Shown: positions 18,846-27,589, counted from the first letter of the stretch. The stretch: DNA of 32,500 bases from Symbiodinium natans (GCA_905221605.1 CAJNDS010002232.1:1-32500); one strand, 5' to 3'. The notes: generated by a model not told the origin, from the sequence alone. Program-made: numbers and translations.

Positions 18846-18991
18846 AAGGGTAGCTACATGGTCCCTTACTATGGCCCTTAAATCGGGACCCCTTATATAC
18901 CCTTAATTGATTTCAGACCCTATAAACCCGACGGGCCCATACTTCGGAGAAGGTAAGAACCCTCTTAAGGGACCATTGAACTAACCTTAGA
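18846..18991. mobile_element. TIR element (MITE-like)
   Basis: The left end CTAAGGGTAGCTACATGGTC continues into CCTTA, and the right end, inverted, is CTAAGGTTAGTTCAATGGTC followed by CCTTA. About 20 of 25 positions match. The 145-base element has no ORF. No clear target duplication is visible. Confidence 0.7.
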
Positions 18992-19076
18992 ACCTACCCC
19001 AAACTGCCCTCCTAGGCGCCTCGGGCGATGCTCCAACGTGCGAACTGCGGACCCAGACCTGAAGGCCACTTTTGAC

Positions 19077-19285
19077 GTAGGGTTTAGGGTTTAGGGTTTA
19101 GGGTTTAGGGTTTAGGGTTTAGGGTTTAGGGTTTAGGGTTTGTGGTGTAGGGGTTTTGGGGTTAGGGGCGAAGGGCTGCTTAGGGGAAAGGTTTATGGGC
19201 AGATCTGGGGTTTAGGGTTTAGGGTTTAGGGTTTAGGGTTTAGGGTTTAGGGTTTAGGGTTTAGGGTTTAGGGTTTAGGGCTTAG
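19077..19285 (+). repeat. Two TTTAGGG arrays
   Basis: About nine and ten perfect units, separated by a 60-base G-rich island. Confidence 0.95.
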
Positions 19286-19299
19286 AGTTGAACAAACAG

Positions 19300-19438
19300 C
19301 CTCGGGCTTCGGGCTTTTTGACGCCAGGCGTGAAGCTGTACATGTGGCCAAGGACTCTCCCTTGGCCACACCGGGAACTGCTTGGCTTGAGGTACTTGGA
19401 AGCTCAGGTGCCCTTTCAAAAAAAACAGACCACACCTT
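19300..19438. other. Unique island, several open frames
   Basis: Frames on both strands stay open for about 40 codons (plus: PRASGFLTPGVKLYMWPRTL; minus: QAVPGVAKGESLATCTASRL). It is probably exonic, but strand and frame cannot be decided by eye. Confidence 0.3.
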
Positions 19439-19610
19439 GCACCCTAAACCCCAAACCCTAAACCCTAAACCCCAAACCCTGAACTCTAAGCCTAAACCCT
19501 AAACCCGAAGCCCTAAGCCCTGAACCCCAAACCCTAAACCCTCAACCCTGAACCCTAAGCCCTGAACTAAACCCTAAGGCCTAAAACCTAAACCCTAACG
19601 ACCCTACACA
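19439..19610 (-). repeat. Degenerate CCCTAAA array
   Basis: About 20 units with CCCTGAA, CCCTAAG and CCCCAAA variants. Confidence 0.9.
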
Positions 19611-19630
19611 AACCCACAAACTGTTCATCT

Positions 19631-19838
19631 TTGTTGCTCACACTTTATCAATGGGGCAAAAAAGGGGCACCACAGGGCTACCAAGCCAATGCCACGCTGA
19701 TTTACCTCACAGCTGCGGCAAAAACCTAGACCCTTCACAAATTTGTTGCTCACATTTTTCAAAGGGGCAAAAAAAGGGCACCACAGGGCTGCCAAGCGTA
19801 TGCCACGCTGAATTAGCTCACAGCTGCGGCAAAAAGTG
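19631..19838. repeat. 112-base tandem duplication
   Basis: TTGTTGCTCACA starts both copies (19631 and 19743) and CACAGCTGCGGCAAAAA ends both. On the minus strand both copies stay in one open frame (79 codons) and give FCRSCE..QRGI.L.ALWCPFF twice. It lies just downstream of the stop of model A. It could be a decayed coding repeat or simply a duplicated spacer. Confidence 0.8.
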
Positions 19839-19932
19839 ACATTTAGGCCACAGGGGCAAGTCATTTGAGCTTTCGGCTGGGGTGTAGGGTTTAGGGTTTA
19901 GGATTTAGGGTTAAGTGTTTAGGGTTTAGGGT

Positions 19933-21025
19933 TCACGGCTTCCCTTCGGCTTTCTCCTTCTCCTTGAGAGCTTTCAGGGCCTTCTGCCTCTCGATGACGG
20001 CGTCCAGCTCTGCGGGGGAAAGCCCAGGAGGGTGCCCTTTGCGCAAGCACTCTTTTCCTTAGCTTTTCAGTGACCCAAGGGAAAAAAGTACATACTTTTT
20101 GTGGTCTACTTGCCTAAGAGTGCAAGCACTCTTTTCCTTAGCTTTCCCTAAGGGTCCATGTACGTGATTCTTATGTACTTGGGCCCCAAAGTCCTTACGT
20201 AGGAAGTACTTTAAGGCCCGAGCATTAGGTATATAGACCCTTAGGGCTTCTCAGTGACCCAAGGGAAACAAGGTACATACTTTTTGTGGTCTACTTACCT
20301 AAGATAGGGAACCCAGAACCCAAAAAGGTAAAAGCATGTATACTACTGAACATACTACGCAACAGCCGAGTTGCCCTCTCCGACTTGGAGTATCTTCTTC
20401 ACGCCGGTGACCAGAACGACGTTAAGCTGGTCAGCCTCCAGCGTGTAGGTGCCTCTGCTCTTGACGCGCTGATGCCTGGAGATCGTGCTTGTCCTGCCCG
20501 AGCCTAGTTCATGGTTGGGATCGTTCTAAATTCTTAAATAAAGAAATATAAATAAATAAATAAATATATATATTTTTTTTTCTCTTCCTTATTGGGTTTA
20601 AGAGTACTTGATATACATTAATATATTCCTTATTGGGTTTAAGTACTCTTGAAGATGCAAAATGATACCCGACTATGACCAAGGAGCCTGCCTCACAGTG
20701 GTACTCCTCGAAGCTGCCATCCGATTTTAGGTGGAACTCCCTCCAATAGGAAACCTAGGTTGGTTGTGTTGCAACGAACCCCTCGGTTTAGGGTTCAGGG
20801 TGTAGGGTTTAGGGTTTTAGGGCAACGCCTCTGAGTATGTTTCAAAAAGAAAGAACCCATTGGAAGCGGAAGTATGTACCATATCCCAGGTGCCTACCTG
20901 GAAGCGTAATCCTGCTCGTCCCAGAAGTGACCCACATGGTAAACCTCAACCGTCGGAGGCTGGATTTCAGTCTCCACATGTTCCGATGCACTTCCTGTCG
21001 GGTTCACCCCTGTGCAGTTGCCCAT
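19933..21025 (-). CDS. Model A: small four-exon gene, unknown protein of about 116 aa
   Basis: Minus-strand exons are 21025-20898 (from ATG; MGNCTGVNPTGSASEHVETE), 20740-20680 (EFHLKSDGSFEEYHCEAGSL), 20459-20375 (GTYTLEADQLNVVLVTGVKK) and 20009-19933 (LDAVIERQKALKALKEKEKA, then TGA). Phases fit at all junctions. Sites: CAG|GTAGGC donor, TTGGAG| acceptor, TTG|GTCATAG donor, GTCAAG| acceptor, GG|GCAACT donor (GC-AG) and CTTTCCCCCGCAG| acceptor. About 70-75% of codons end in G or C. The middle alternates like a small beta-sheet domain and the C-terminus is a Lys/Glu helix. CCTTTTCGCAG| lies two bases before the ATG and could be a trans-splicing acceptor, as expected for a dinoflagellate. The gene could also extend upstream, since the frame stays open to 21148. 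No family recognised. Confidence 0.6.
20045..20303. repeat. Duplicated modules filling model A intron 3
   Basis: CAAGCACTCTTTTCCTTAGC occurs at 20045 and 20123. A 50-base module (CAGTGACCCAAGGGAAA... to ...TTTTTGTGGTCTACTT) occurs at 20068-20116 and 20252-20300. On the coding strand the second module begins GTAAGTAGACC and ends GGTCACTGAGAAG, so it carries donor-like and acceptor-like ends. Confidence 0.8.
20507..20679. mobile_element. Intron-borne repeat, family 4, copy 2
   Basis: This is the longer relative of 15,877-15,965, with an AT-rich insertion (AAATAAATAAATATATATAT) and an internal duplication of CCTTATTGGGTTTAAG. It begins exactly at the donor of model A exon 20740-20680 (coding strand GTCATAGTCGGG) and its far end reads CCATGAACTAG, so it makes up most of intron 2. 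Confidence 0.75.
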
Positions 21026-21195
21026 TGCTGCGAAAAGGCAAGGGAAGCCAGGTCCTTCTGGTCGGTCTGAACACAGGCTGAGCCAATGGCAACTCACGGC
21101 TGACGGGCTCGGATTTCGGATTTTTGGGGGTGTGCTTGCACCCCTCAAGCTGGTCAGGGCGTTAAGGGAGGGGTATTCTGGGTAGCCCTAAGGCA

Positions 21196-21290
21196 GCTTC
21201 GGGTTTAGGGTTTAGGGTTTGGGGTTTGGGGTTTAGGGTTTAGGGTTTAAGGGTTAAGGGTTAAGGGTTTAGGGTTTAGGGTTTAGGCAT
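21196..21290 (+). repeat. TTTAGGG array with variants
   Basis: About 13 units, including GGGTTAA triplicate and GGGTTTGG pairs. Confidence 0.9.
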
Positions 21291-21391
21291 TTGAGGGGAT
21301 CTAGATAAGGTGTGGAGTGGCATCAAGTAGTCCAGAAGCAGGTGTCTGGTCGCTGGGAAAAAGGGACAACTCAGAAACTGAAGAGATGGGT

Positions 21392-21556
21392 AGAAGGAGG
21401 GAGCCCTAGAAGGGACCCTTAATCTTGCTCCCCTATATAACCCATATATGACCCCTATATATATGTATATATATATATACACCTTATACAGTCCCTATGC
21501 ACCTAAATAACCCCGAAACGACCCCCAAGATCCCTTCTAAGGGTCCCTCCTGTCGT
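21392..21556. mobile_element. TIR-like element
   Basis: GGAGGGAGCCCTAGAAGGGA at the left and, inverted, GGAGGGACCCTTAGAAGGGA at the right enclose a (TA)n-rich centre (21,440-21,480). The same word GGAGGGACCCCTAGAAGGGA is inside the palindromic element near 14,787. Confidence 0.65.
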
Positions 21557-21999
21557 CCCTTGAAGAGAGGCGTTTTAGAGGCTTTGCGCAACCATGTGGG
21601 TACTGCAACTTCCATTCCGATGACCCGCCCGTGCGGTGATGACACCCCCGCCCCGCCCAAAAGAGAAGTTGCAATATGCATAGTTATACAGCAAGCAGCA
21701 ACATGAGTTGGGGCCTTGTGGATACTAGTTTCAGGGTGGTTGAACCTGAACCCCCTAAACAACACCCCGACCTCAACCCTATTAACTCCTAAACTCTAAA
21801 CCCAAAAACCCTGAACCCAAAAACTCAAAATCATAGATCCCCAAACCGTGGTCGCCACCTCGTCCCAGGAAGTCGCTGATAAGCAAAGACAGCAACGTGC
21901 AGCCAGTCCTGAGACTGCCAAACCCTAAGCCATAAGCCCTAAACTCGAAGGTCGGACCTGTCCCTTACCCTTGTTTATAGGGACCCGAAGCATGGGTCC
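21557..21999. other. Spacer with ambiguous frames
   Basis: Both strands are open for 69-93 codons around 21,497-21,765. Neither frame has clear splice sites or third-position bias. 21,760-21,830 is degenerate CCCTAAA-like. Confidence 0.35.
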
Positions 22000-22226
22000 T
22001 TGTTATTATTACTATTAATTTTATTATTAGTAATATGATTATTACTGTTATTATTGTTATTATTCTTATTAGTAGCAGTACGAATAGTATTCTTTTTTTA
22101 CTAGTATTACCATTATTGCCATGAATCTTGTCATTATTATTGTTTTTGTTATTCTTTTTAATATTATTATGATTCTGATTATGATGATTATTATTACTAT
22201 TGTCATTGTTGTTGCTATTCTTCTTC

Positions 22227-22268
<42 letters not shown>

Positions 22269-22430
22269 GTATTTATCATTATTAGTGTTATCATTTATTG
22301 TTATGATTATTACCATTGTTACTGTATGCTTATTAATATTTTGAATTTTCGATCACTATTGTTAATATTATTGTTGGTATTCTTATTGTTGTTATGGTTA
22401 TTGTTATTGTTGTTCTTACTCTTATATATA
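22000..22430. repeat. ATT-rich degenerate microsatellite
   Basis: Mostly TTATTA/ATTATT triplets with frequent single changes. The Asn/Ile/Leu-rich open frames across it are translations of the repeat. Confidence 0.95.
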
Positions 22431-22694
22431 GTATATACGGGTTATACAACCAGGGACCCAAATTCAGGGCCCCTACTTCGGATCCCCTACGAAATCCTAA
22501 GCCCCAATTAAGCCCTTTATGTTGGACAACCTTTGGGTTGAATGCTTCTAGGGCTTTTGGATGGTTTAAAGGGATTATAGGGCTTATGGGGTTTGAGTTT
22601 TTTGTGTTTTTTGTGGGGGGGGGGTGTTAGGGTGTCTAGGTCTCAGGGTTTACACGGCTTCTTGAGCTCATAGGCACAAGGCCTGCAGTCTTTG

Positions 22695-22756
22695 TAGGGT
22701 TTAGGGTTTAGGGTTTAGGGTTTAGGGTTTAGGGTTTAGGGTTTAGGGTTTAGGGA
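22695..22756 (+). repeat. TTTAGGG array
   Basis: Eight to nine units; a matching array of nine units at 22,849-22,912 lies on the other side of a 90-base island. Confidence 0.95.
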
Positions 22757-22772
22757 GTTCAAAGGGCTTCAC

Positions 22773-22832
22773 AGAATGCTTCTGCTCGCCATGGTGCAGG
22801 TCGAAGATGTAGCTCTTCGGGATGCAATGGAT
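22773..22832 (-). CDS. Candidate exon, unknown protein
   Basis: The minus-strand frame reads IHCIPKSYIFDLHHGEQKHS between TGCGAG| and TCT|GTGAAG, phase 0 at both ends, with about 80% of codons ending in G or C. The plus strand is also open (LLLAMVQVEDVALRDAMDLA), and there the flanks are TTTAG|G and CACCG|GTTTAGGG, so strand is not settled. Confidence 0.4.
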
Positions 22833-23037
22833 CTCGCAGCGCACCGGGTTTAGGGTTTAGGGTTTAGGGTTTAGGGTTTAGGGTTTAGGGTTTAGGGTTT
22901 AGGGTTTAGGGATGCCCAAACCCTAAGCCCGAAAACCTGAACACAAAAACCGAAGACTGCCAATCCAAGAGCCCGGCGGATCAACTCCACAGGCCCTGAC
23001 GCCCCTGAAGTAGGGTTGAGGTTAAGGGGGTGTAATG

Positions 23038-23140
23038 GGGTTTAGGGCTTAGGGCTTAGGTCTTAGGGCTTAGGGTTTAGGGTTTAGGGTTTAGGGTTTC
23101 GGGTTGAGGGTTTAGGGTTTCGGGTTTAGGGTTTCAGGGC
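23038..23140 (+). repeat. CTTAGGG / TTTAGGG / TTTCGGG array
   Basis: About 14 units arranged in homogeneous variant runs. Confidence 0.9.
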
Positions 23141-23154
23141 TTGGGGCAGAGGAC

Positions 23155-23238
23155 TCCCAGGGCCCCCAACGCCTGCATGGTGCCCATGATCAGGCCGCTG
23201 CTCAAAGCGAGGCTGGGCAACACCTGTTCCAAGAACTT
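23155..23238 (-). CDS. Candidate exon with a membrane helix
   Basis: Twenty-eight codons in minus-strand phase 0 after GGTGTAG|: KFLEQVLPSLALSSGLIMGT followed by MQALGALG, with donor GGA|GTCCTC. Nearly 90% of codons end in G or C, the clearest such signal in the window. The stretch from LPSL onward is hydrophobic enough for a membrane segment. The product is unknown. Confidence 0.5.
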
Positions 23239-23465
23239 CTACACCCCCGAACAAGCGTAGGAGCTCCTTCACCCAATACTTTATAGGGTTCTTGATGGGG
23301 TTTAGGGTTGAGGGTTGAGGGTTTGGGGTTTAGGGTTTAGGGTTTGTTCAGGGGGGTATGTAACCCAAGGTTCCCTAATACTCCCCAATACTCCCTAAGC
23401 GTCCCAGGTACGTACACCCCATGAACCCTACTCCCTTAAGAACCCTATAACTACCAGACCAAGAG

Positions 23466-23580
23466 TAACCTAGGAAGAAAAAGGGTGCCCTTTTTTGGTT
23501 TAGAGGTGTTTCTCAGGAACCTAATCCTAAACTCATAAAAAATATAAGCCTACTCTGGGTCCGAGCCCAGGAACCCACAC
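23466..23580. repeat. Dispersed repeat, family 3, copy 2
   Basis: GAGTAACCTAGGAAGAAAAA then GGGTGCCCTTTTTTGGTTTA, followed by GCCTACTCTGGGTCCGAGCC. The second module also occurs near 15,540 and 28,292. Confidence 0.7.
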
Positions 23581-23839
23581 CGTAAGACCCCAAAACCTGA
23601 GCTTTAAACCTGAAACAGCTTCTTGGTGTCCATCAGGGTTTGGCTTGTTTACAGTTGTTTAGGGCACCTGCTTTGGTGCGACACGGGAAAAGGGCCCCCC
23701 CGGAAGCGCACCAGCAAAAGTCATAAACCCTAAGCCCTAAGCCCTAAACCCTAAACCCTCAAGGCCAGGATAAATAGAAATTGTATGCATTTCATTACGA
23801 GCAGCTCGTGCAATAATCCTTCATCCTTCACGGTGTAAA

Positions 23840-24100
23840 AAGTCCGAAAAGATGCCCAAAAAGGTTGCCAGCGCAGCCCCAGCCCCCGCCCCAGACCCGC
23901 CAAAAAGCCCGACAAGGCCCCACAAGGCTGCAGGAGGCCCCAAAAGGCACCGGGAAGCCCGAATAGGCGCCTCAAAAGACACCAGTAGACCCAAAAAGCC
24001 CCAGGAGGCTCCCAAGATGCCCCCCAAAAGCAAGAAACAAAACCCGACAAAACCCGACAAAACCCGACAAAACCCGACAAAACTCCGGACAGAAACCCTG
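23840..24100. repeat. AAAAGGCCC-rich low-complexity tract with a 10-base tandem
   Basis: Lys/Pro-rich plus-strand reading (89 codons) generated by recurring CCCCAAAAGG-like words, ending in five AAAACCCGAC units (24,039-24,090). It resembles 1,890-2,110 inverted and 27,130-27,960. Treated as repeat, not a gene. Confidence 0.6.
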
Positions 24101-24180
24101 TACAATTTCTATAAACCCTAAACCCTAAACCCTAAACCCTAAACCCTAAACCCTAAACCCAACAACAAATCACAGCTTAC

Positions 24181-24255
24181 CTGTAGCTGCCGGCCCAACT
24201 GGGGATCTCAAACGAGATTCTGGGATCCTGTGCTAGCTGGCCCACGGCAACTGCC
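24181..24255 (-). CDS. Candidate exon, unknown protein
   Basis: The minus-strand frame AVAVGQLAQDPRISFEIPSW plus AGSY lies between TTTGGGCAG| and CTACAG|GTAAGC, the best consensus donor in the window. One base comes from the previous exon and two are left. The following intron carries CCCTAAA-type repeat (coding strand TTTAGGG). Confidence 0.55.
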
Positions 24256-24279
24256 CTGCCCAAACTAGGGTTCTTACAA

Positions 24280-24350
24280 GGGTTTAGGGTTTAGGGTTTG
24301 GGGTTTAGGGTTTAGGGACCCCAAAACCCTAAACCCTAAAACCCCCCAAA
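24280..24350. repeat. Head-to-head telomere-type junction
   Basis: About five TTTAGGG/TTTGGGG units meet CCCTAAA/CCCCAAA units at GGGACCCC (about 24,317-24,324), then decay into AACCCTCAAAA units. Confidence 0.85.
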
Positions 24351-24471
24351 ACCCTCAAAAACCCTCAAAAACCCTAAAAACCCTTAAGAACCCTAAAAAC
24401 TCCAAAAACCCAAAAAACACCAAAAACCTAGATTTTTTTTTGGGCTTCATAAGCATCCCATGACTGGAGAG

Positions 24472-24518
24472 TCAAGGCGCAACGATGCCAGAGAGGAGCA
24501 GGGAGAAGACGTCATCGC
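24472..24518 (-). CDS. Candidate terminal exon
   Basis: After CCAGACCAG| the minus-strand frame reads DDVFSLLLSGIVAP and stops at TGA. G/C-ending codons predominate. Short; alternative frames are possible. Confidence 0.3.
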
Positions 24519-24615
24519 CTGGTCTGGGTGTGGATTTAGGGTTGAGGGCTTAGGGCTTAGGGCTTAGGGTTTAGGGTTAAGAGTTTAGGGTTTAGGTTTT
24601 AGGGTTTAGGGTCTA

Positions 24616-24643
24616 GGGGGGGGGGGGGGGGGGGGGGGGGGGG
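24616..24643. repeat. G28 homopolymer
   Basis: Twenty-eight G at the end of a TTTAGGG block (24,535-24,615). Confidence 0.95.
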
Positions 24644-24773
24644 TGGCAGGGTTGCATGCTTTAAAAACCCTTAGCCTGAAGCCTTACCTACAATTTTCTT
24701 GAGAATCACCAGAAAAATACACCAAAAAAACATTCTTTTTAAATTATTATCTGAGTTTTTTGGGGGGGACTCT

Positions 24774-24876
24774 TCAGCAAAAAGTAGTTCCTGCGTCCAT
24801 GTGGCAAAACAGCAGGGTACTCCCGCCAAGGGCCACCAGGAGCAGGAAGCGAATGGCCTCAGGCAACAAGGAGAAT
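24774..24876 (-). CDS. Candidate terminal exon with hydrophobic segment
   Basis: After TTCGTAG| the minus-strand frame reads FSLLPEAIRFLLLVALGGST then LLFCHMDAGTTFC and a TGA at 24776-24774. The central LLLVALGGSTLL suggests a membrane or signal segment. A plus-strand frame of 70 codons overlaps but has weaker third-position bias. Confidence 0.4.
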
Positions 24877-25214
24877 CTACGAACTTAAGGTTTGGGGTGT
24901 TTAGGGCTTAAGGCTTAGGGTTTGGGACCCCAAACATACCCCATGGCCTGTAAAACAAGAATAGAAGGGAGTCCGAGGGAGGATGTTACCATGCCCTTAA
25001 TTTCTCTTGAGGGTATGTCCAAGGGATGTTGAATATTTGTTAGATTGAAGCCGAAGCCGGCAAAGGACAATCCCAAACAGGTTCAAGCCCGAAGCCGTAA
25101 AACCTCTACCAGCCCTAAATGCAGTAAACCTTGCACCCACAAAGCCAAAGCCAAACGACTTGCAAACCAACAGACGAACCCACCAGACCCTAAACCCCAT
25201 ACGGATTTCATGAG

Positions 25215-25345
25215 CGGTTAGGGTTTGGGGTTTGGGGTTTGGGGGGGTTTGGGGTTTGGGGTTTGGGGTTTGGGGTTTGGGGTTGGGGTTTGGGGTTTGG
25301 GGTTTGGGGTTTGGGGTTTCGGGTTTCGGGTTTAGGGTTCTTACA
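25215..25345 (+). repeat. GGGGTTT array
   Basis: About 17 units of GGGGTTT with two TTTCGGG at the end. It lacks TAG, so a long Gly/Phe/Trp-rich frame spans it. Confidence 0.95.
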
Positions 25346-25444
25346 CTGATTGGCCGGGGTGGGGGGGGGGGGGTCCCTAACAAGCCGCCTTGCTATGACT
25401 CATTCCTGAGCCCTCAGAAAAAATCGACGTCCTGGACCCAAAGC

Positions 25445-25635
25445 CCAAACCCCTACACCCTACACCCTCAACCCTAAGCCCTAAACCTAAACCCTAAACC
25501 CGAAACCCTAAACCCTAAACCGTAAACCGTAAACCGTAAACCGTAAACCCTAACCCCTGAACCCTGAACCCTGAACCCTAAACCCTAAACCCTTAACCCT
25601 GAACCCTGAACCCTGAACCCGAACCCTAAACCCCA
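25445..25635 (-). repeat. Mixed CCCTAAA array with CCGTAAA run
   Basis: About 27 units in local runs: CCCTAAA, then four CCGTAAA, then CCCTGAA. Confidence 0.95.
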
Positions 25636-25872
25636 AAGCTTTATCCCCAAATCAGGGAGGGGGGGGGGTTCATGTGCTCCCTGGGTTGACTTAGGAACAC
25701 AGGGTTGAGTAACCATAAAAGTCAAAAAGAGCCACATAAAGCCCAAATGAGCAGCCGCAAAAAATCAGGGTTTAGGGTTTAGGGTTTAGGGTTTATCGCT
25801 TTACTGCATATGAGACCCGAAACCTGCAACCCTACCGTGAAAACTCCTGAATTCCTAAACCCGTTCCTTTCG

Positions 25873-26115
25873 TTAGGACCTATAAACTAAGGAGCGCAAG
25901 TGATAGCTGGTTAAGGAGCGCAAGTGATAGCTGGAGCTCTCGCTGCTCGAATCAGAAATCCATATCCTAAACCTCGAACCCTCACGGGCCAGGGCCTTTG
26001 CCCAGCTCTTCGGGTGGCCAAATGGGTATCGTAGGGTTATCGCTTTGAGTATCGGTCTGGAAGAACACCCAACCCCCTTTTCATGACATTGTTGCAGAAC
26101 GACTTCTAGATTCAA
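25873..26115 (-). CDS. Possible ORF or exon, 80 codons
   Basis: The minus-strand frame from ATG to TAA reads MNLEVVLQQCHEKGVGCSSR, then HPKSWAKALAREG and a Ser-rich end. The last part is a perfect 24-base tandem (25888-25911 and 25912-25935) that repeats SYHLRSL. Third-position bias is weak. TATCGCTTT occurs four times at 25,794-26,150 around it. Real gene status is uncertain. Confidence 0.25.
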   Translation of the reverse strand: MNLEVVLQQCHEKGVGCSSRPILKAITLRYPFGHPKSWAKALAREGSRFRIWISDSSSESSSYHLRSLTSYHLRSLVYRS

Positions 26116-26401
26116 GGTTCAGGGTATCGCTTTTGGGAGGGGGCCTATCGCTTTCCGAGGATTCAGGCATGACAGGGTTTTTTTATCTCCGCCACAAGAG
26201 ACCTCCTGCAACGCAATAAAAGTGGTCGCACAAATGCCGGTTCAATAATTAGGGTTTAGGGCTTAGGGTTGTTAGGGGTTAGGGTTTAGGGGCCCGAGAA
26301 AAACCCTCCCACGAAGTTGGGCCCCCCACCCGGTTCACGGAATATCTCAGGGCGAGGCTCTCCTGGATTCCGGGGTGAGAGATGTGGATTGTGACGTTCC
26401 A

Positions 26402-26490
26402 CTAAACCCTAAACCCTAAACCCTACACCCTAAAACCTAAAACCTAAAACCTAAACCCTAAACCCGAAACCCTAAACCCTAAATCCGAAA
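26402..26490 (-). repeat. CCCTAAA array with CCTAAAA variants
   Basis: About 12 units, three of them CCTAAAA in a row. Confidence 0.9.
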
Positions 26491-26666
26491 GGGACACACT
26501 TGCAGGATTGTGGGGCAATTGGGGGGCTGATTACCCCCCGTGTGGGATAGGCTGAGTTCAGGATGTGAAGCCTTGAGGGTAGCAGTCTCCCTAAACCCAA
26601 AACCCTAAACCCTAAACCCTACAAGGGGCTCAGGGTGTTGGGGCCCTAAACCCTAAACCCTACATT

Positions 26667-26918
26667 TCATGGGCTACCTTTGTGCGTCAGCGCATTTTGG
26701 GGCTGGGCGTCCAAAGCGGCTGTCTCAAGGGAAAGCGTGAGTTGAAGAAAAATGAACTTGCTGGCCCAAAACCCAAGGAAACGAAAGTTGAAACTTTCAG
26801 AATAGACGACCTTACAAGAAACCCAAAAGCTGAAAAGTTGGGTTTTGAGCCAGTAAGTGAAGAAGAGCCTCATGTAAACCTTCTTGGCCGCCCCAGACAC
26901 CGTTGCAAAGAAAAGCAT
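26667..26918 (-). CDS. Possible exon(s), hydrophobic reading
   Basis: The minus-strand frame begins MLFFATVSGAAKKVYMRLFF and continues FTYWLKTQLFSFWVS to TCTT|GTAAGG, a good donor near 26,827, then stays open to 26,667. The plus strand is equally open (hydrophilic, ELKKNELAGPKPKETKVETF) and contains GCCA|GTAAGT. Minus fits the direction of the neighbours; evidence is otherwise balanced. Confidence 0.3.
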   Translation of the reverse strand: MLFFATVSGAAKKVYMRLFFTYWLKTQLFSFWVSCKVVYSESFNFRFLGFWASKFIFLQLTLSLETAALDAQPQNALTHKGSP

Positions 26919-26939
26919 GAGGAGGCCCAGGGGCTCAAC

Positions 26940-27085
26940 CCTAGACCCAAACCCTAAACCCTAAACCCTAAACCCTAAACCCTAAACCCTAAACCCTAAA
27001 CCCTAAACCCTAGACCCTAGACCCTAAACCCTAAACCCTAAACCCTAAACACTAAACCCTAAACCCCAAACCCTAGACCCCAAAC
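26940..27085 (-). repeat. CCCTAAA array with CCCTAGA units
   Basis: About 20 units. Confidence 0.95.
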
Positions 27086-27103
27086 CCTTACCCCTAAGGG
27101 GGC

Positions 27104-27320
27104 CTGACCGAGCTCAGGTTTGGGGTCGGCCTTCGAAAGGCTCTGAAAAAAGTTCCCAAAAGGTGCCCAAAAGCTTCAGGGTTGAGGGTTTAGGGTTTAG
27201 GGTTTAGGGCCCGACATGGCTTGCGAAAACATTCCAAAGGCTTCCAAAATGGGTTTAAAAGGGTCCGACCGAGATATGCAAAACATGCAAAAGACACGTG
27301 GCCGAGAAAGGAGGCCCTAA
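27104..27320. repeat. CCGACCGAG/CAAAAG-rich repeat
   Basis: Two blocks around a TTTAGGG array share words with 27,590-27,960 (GGCCTGACCGA, GCAAAACA, GAGAAAGG). Low complexity, A-rich, non-coding. Confidence 0.5.
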
Positions 27321-27368
27321 ACCCTAAACCCTGAACCGCTAACCCCTAAACCCTAAACCCTAAATCTT

Positions 27369-27505
27369 AAACACGAATTGGAGAATTAGATCAGTGTTTT
27401 TCACCCCGCATTGTTCAGCACGAATTGGAGAACTTGATGCATTTCGACCCCTCCGACCCTTTGACCCCCCATTGTTCGGCACGAATTGGAGAATTTGATC
27501 CATTG
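27369..27505. repeat. Three diverged direct repeats
   Basis: ACGAATTGGAGAA(T/C)TTGATC-type words occur at about 27,372, 27,420 and 27,479, each of the last two preceded by CATTGTTC(A/G)GC. Spacing is 48 and 59 bases. Confidence 0.8.
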
Positions 27506-27589
27506 AGATGCTGAACCCTAAACCCTAAACGCTAAACCCTAAACCCAAAAACCAAAACCCTAAACTCTAAACCGCCCGACAGAAACTCG

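Noticed and set aside
21965-22511. Asn-rich and Leu/Ile-rich open frames
   Set aside because: They are translations of the degenerate ATT microsatellite in different frames.
23821-24105. Overlapping 94 to 109-codon minus frames and an 89-codon plus frame
   Set aside because: All derive from recurring CCCCAAAAGG-like words and AAAACCCGAC tandems, and similar words recur elsewhere without a conserved frame.
25232-25477. Gly/Phe/Trp/Val-rich frame of 81 codons
   Set aside because: The GGGGTTT variant array lacks the TAG of TTTAGGG, so it stays open by composition.
26682-26957. Hydrophilic 91-codon plus-strand frame with GTAAGT
   Set aside because: It cannot be separated from the minus-strand reading; listed only as the alternative to the hydrophobic minus-strand call.
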